A stretch of DNA of 6,262 nt, taken from positions 1 to 6,262 of the forward strand of contig QMZU01000042.1 in assembly GCA_003663345.1 (NCBI GenBank). The letters run 5' to 3'. Shown piece by piece: positions 6,006-6,262 of this stretch (positions within the stretch are counted from its first letter, which is position 1; each line of letters opens with the position of its first letter). Under the pieces are notes generated by a model, which made no database searches, was not told the DNA's origin, and was given only the letters and a program-made list of their open reading frames with translations. The translations under genes and the position numbers were made by a program. The DNA is from Candidatus Aenigmatarchaeota archaeon (GTDB taxonomy: Archaea; Aenigmatarchaeota; Aenigmatarchaeia; PWEA01; B50-G16).

Positions 6006-6217
6006 GTGGCGCAGCCTTCCTCTCAGATAGAAGATTACAATATTTTTAGGAATCTGCGTGAAGAATGGGGCCTAGTAAGTGAAACCTTCACGGTTGGCTG
6101 GAAAACCATAAACCCTTATCTTGTCAGTATCCTAATCCACAAAACAACTTCTTCTGGAACAATTTATGGACGTTCAAGGACTTAATTAAGGAGGGGTTAC
6201 CGCCTTCTCAGCAGTAG
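6006..6217 (+). pseudogene. Frameshifted small gene, possibly an N-terminal piece of a uracil/mismatch DNA glycosylase
   Basis: GTG 6006, directly after a TGA, opens a 59-codon frame beginning MAQPSSQIEDYNIFRNLREE and reaching FTVGWK. Adding one A to the four-A run near 6105 switches to a frame that reads NHKPLSCQYPNPQNNFFWNN, then LWTFKDLIKEGLPPSQQ, ending at TAG 6215-6217. The joined 70-odd residues look like one protein. V-G-W-x-x-x-x-P-S ... P-N-P-Q-N-x-F-W-x-N-L ... G-L-x-P recalls the F-V-G-x-N-P ... N-x-F-W-x-x-L ... G-L-T-P spacing of Mug/TDG-type glycosylases, which remove mispaired uracil or thymine. The match is weak and the rest of that domain is missing, so the family is a guess. 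Its end overlaps the minus-strand gene at the window edge by 21 bases, tail to tail. Confidence 0.35.
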
Positions 6218-6262
6218 GTAGGCTGCCGCGAGGATCAGTAGAACTGCTATCCCTATGAGGCC
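6197..6262 (-). CDS. C-terminal membrane anchor of a second surface protein (cut by window edge)
   Basis: The minus strand from the right edge encodes 21 codons and a TAA at 6199-6197. The residues are an unbroken hydrophobic helix (GIAVLLILAAAYLLL) followed by RRR. This is the same layout as the end of the propeller protein in this window (AVIIVLAIAVLYLLARRS): a single anchor helix, then an arginine tail. The DNA just after both stops is also alike (TAACCCCT in each). The gene is therefore probably another exported, tail-anchored protein of the same surface type; its body lies outside the window. Too little is visible to name it. Confidence 0.65.
   Translation of the reverse strand, partial: GLIGIAVLLILAAAYLLLRRR

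Overview
The window looks like chromosomal DNA from a thermophilic archaeon, probably of the TACK group. The evidence is TATA-box promoters lying about 25-30 bases ahead of start codons, an archaeal-type tyrosine integrase remnant, an IS5-type transposase fragment of the kind common in hot archaea, a remnant resembling archaeal TATA-binding protein, and a secreted propeller protein on a Thr-rich stalk with a C-terminal membrane anchor. The lineage call is inference; there is no rRNA or other marker gene here.

Layout. Bases 1-1182 (+) are the 3' part of a heparinase II/III-like polysaccharide lyase gene that runs off the left edge. From 1183 to about 2655 there is a gene graveyard: an antisense IS5-like transposase fragment (about 1270-1553), a tyrosine integrase catalytic domain broken by several one-base frameshifts (about 1555-2203), and a broken half TATA-binding protein that still has a promoter and Shine-Dalgarno site (2361-2655). 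Bases 2698-4095 (+) are an intact gene for a membrane-anchored, extracellular eight-blade beta-propeller protein. A 44-bp tandem duplication near its 5' end is read in two different frames. Between 4096 and 4457 lie a T-rich terminator, an antisense transposase-tail remnant (4144-4317) and the promoter of the next gene. Bases 4458-5729 (+) are an intact polytopic GT39/PMT-like mannosyltransferase. Bases 5730-6262 hold two more frameshifted small genes that diverge from a common AT-rich element near 5977-5983. At the right edge is the C-terminal membrane anchor of a second surface protein on the minus strand.

Working together. The three large genes fit a cell-surface carbohydrate theme. A lyase can cut polysaccharide, a Thr/Ser-rich stalked protein is displayed outside the cell, and a PMT-type enzyme could O-glycosylate such stalks. 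This is inferred from adjacency and composition; each gene appears to have its own promoter. Indels are concentrated in the small genes and mobile-element genes, while the three long reading frames are clean. That pattern points to real decay rather than uniformly poor sequence.
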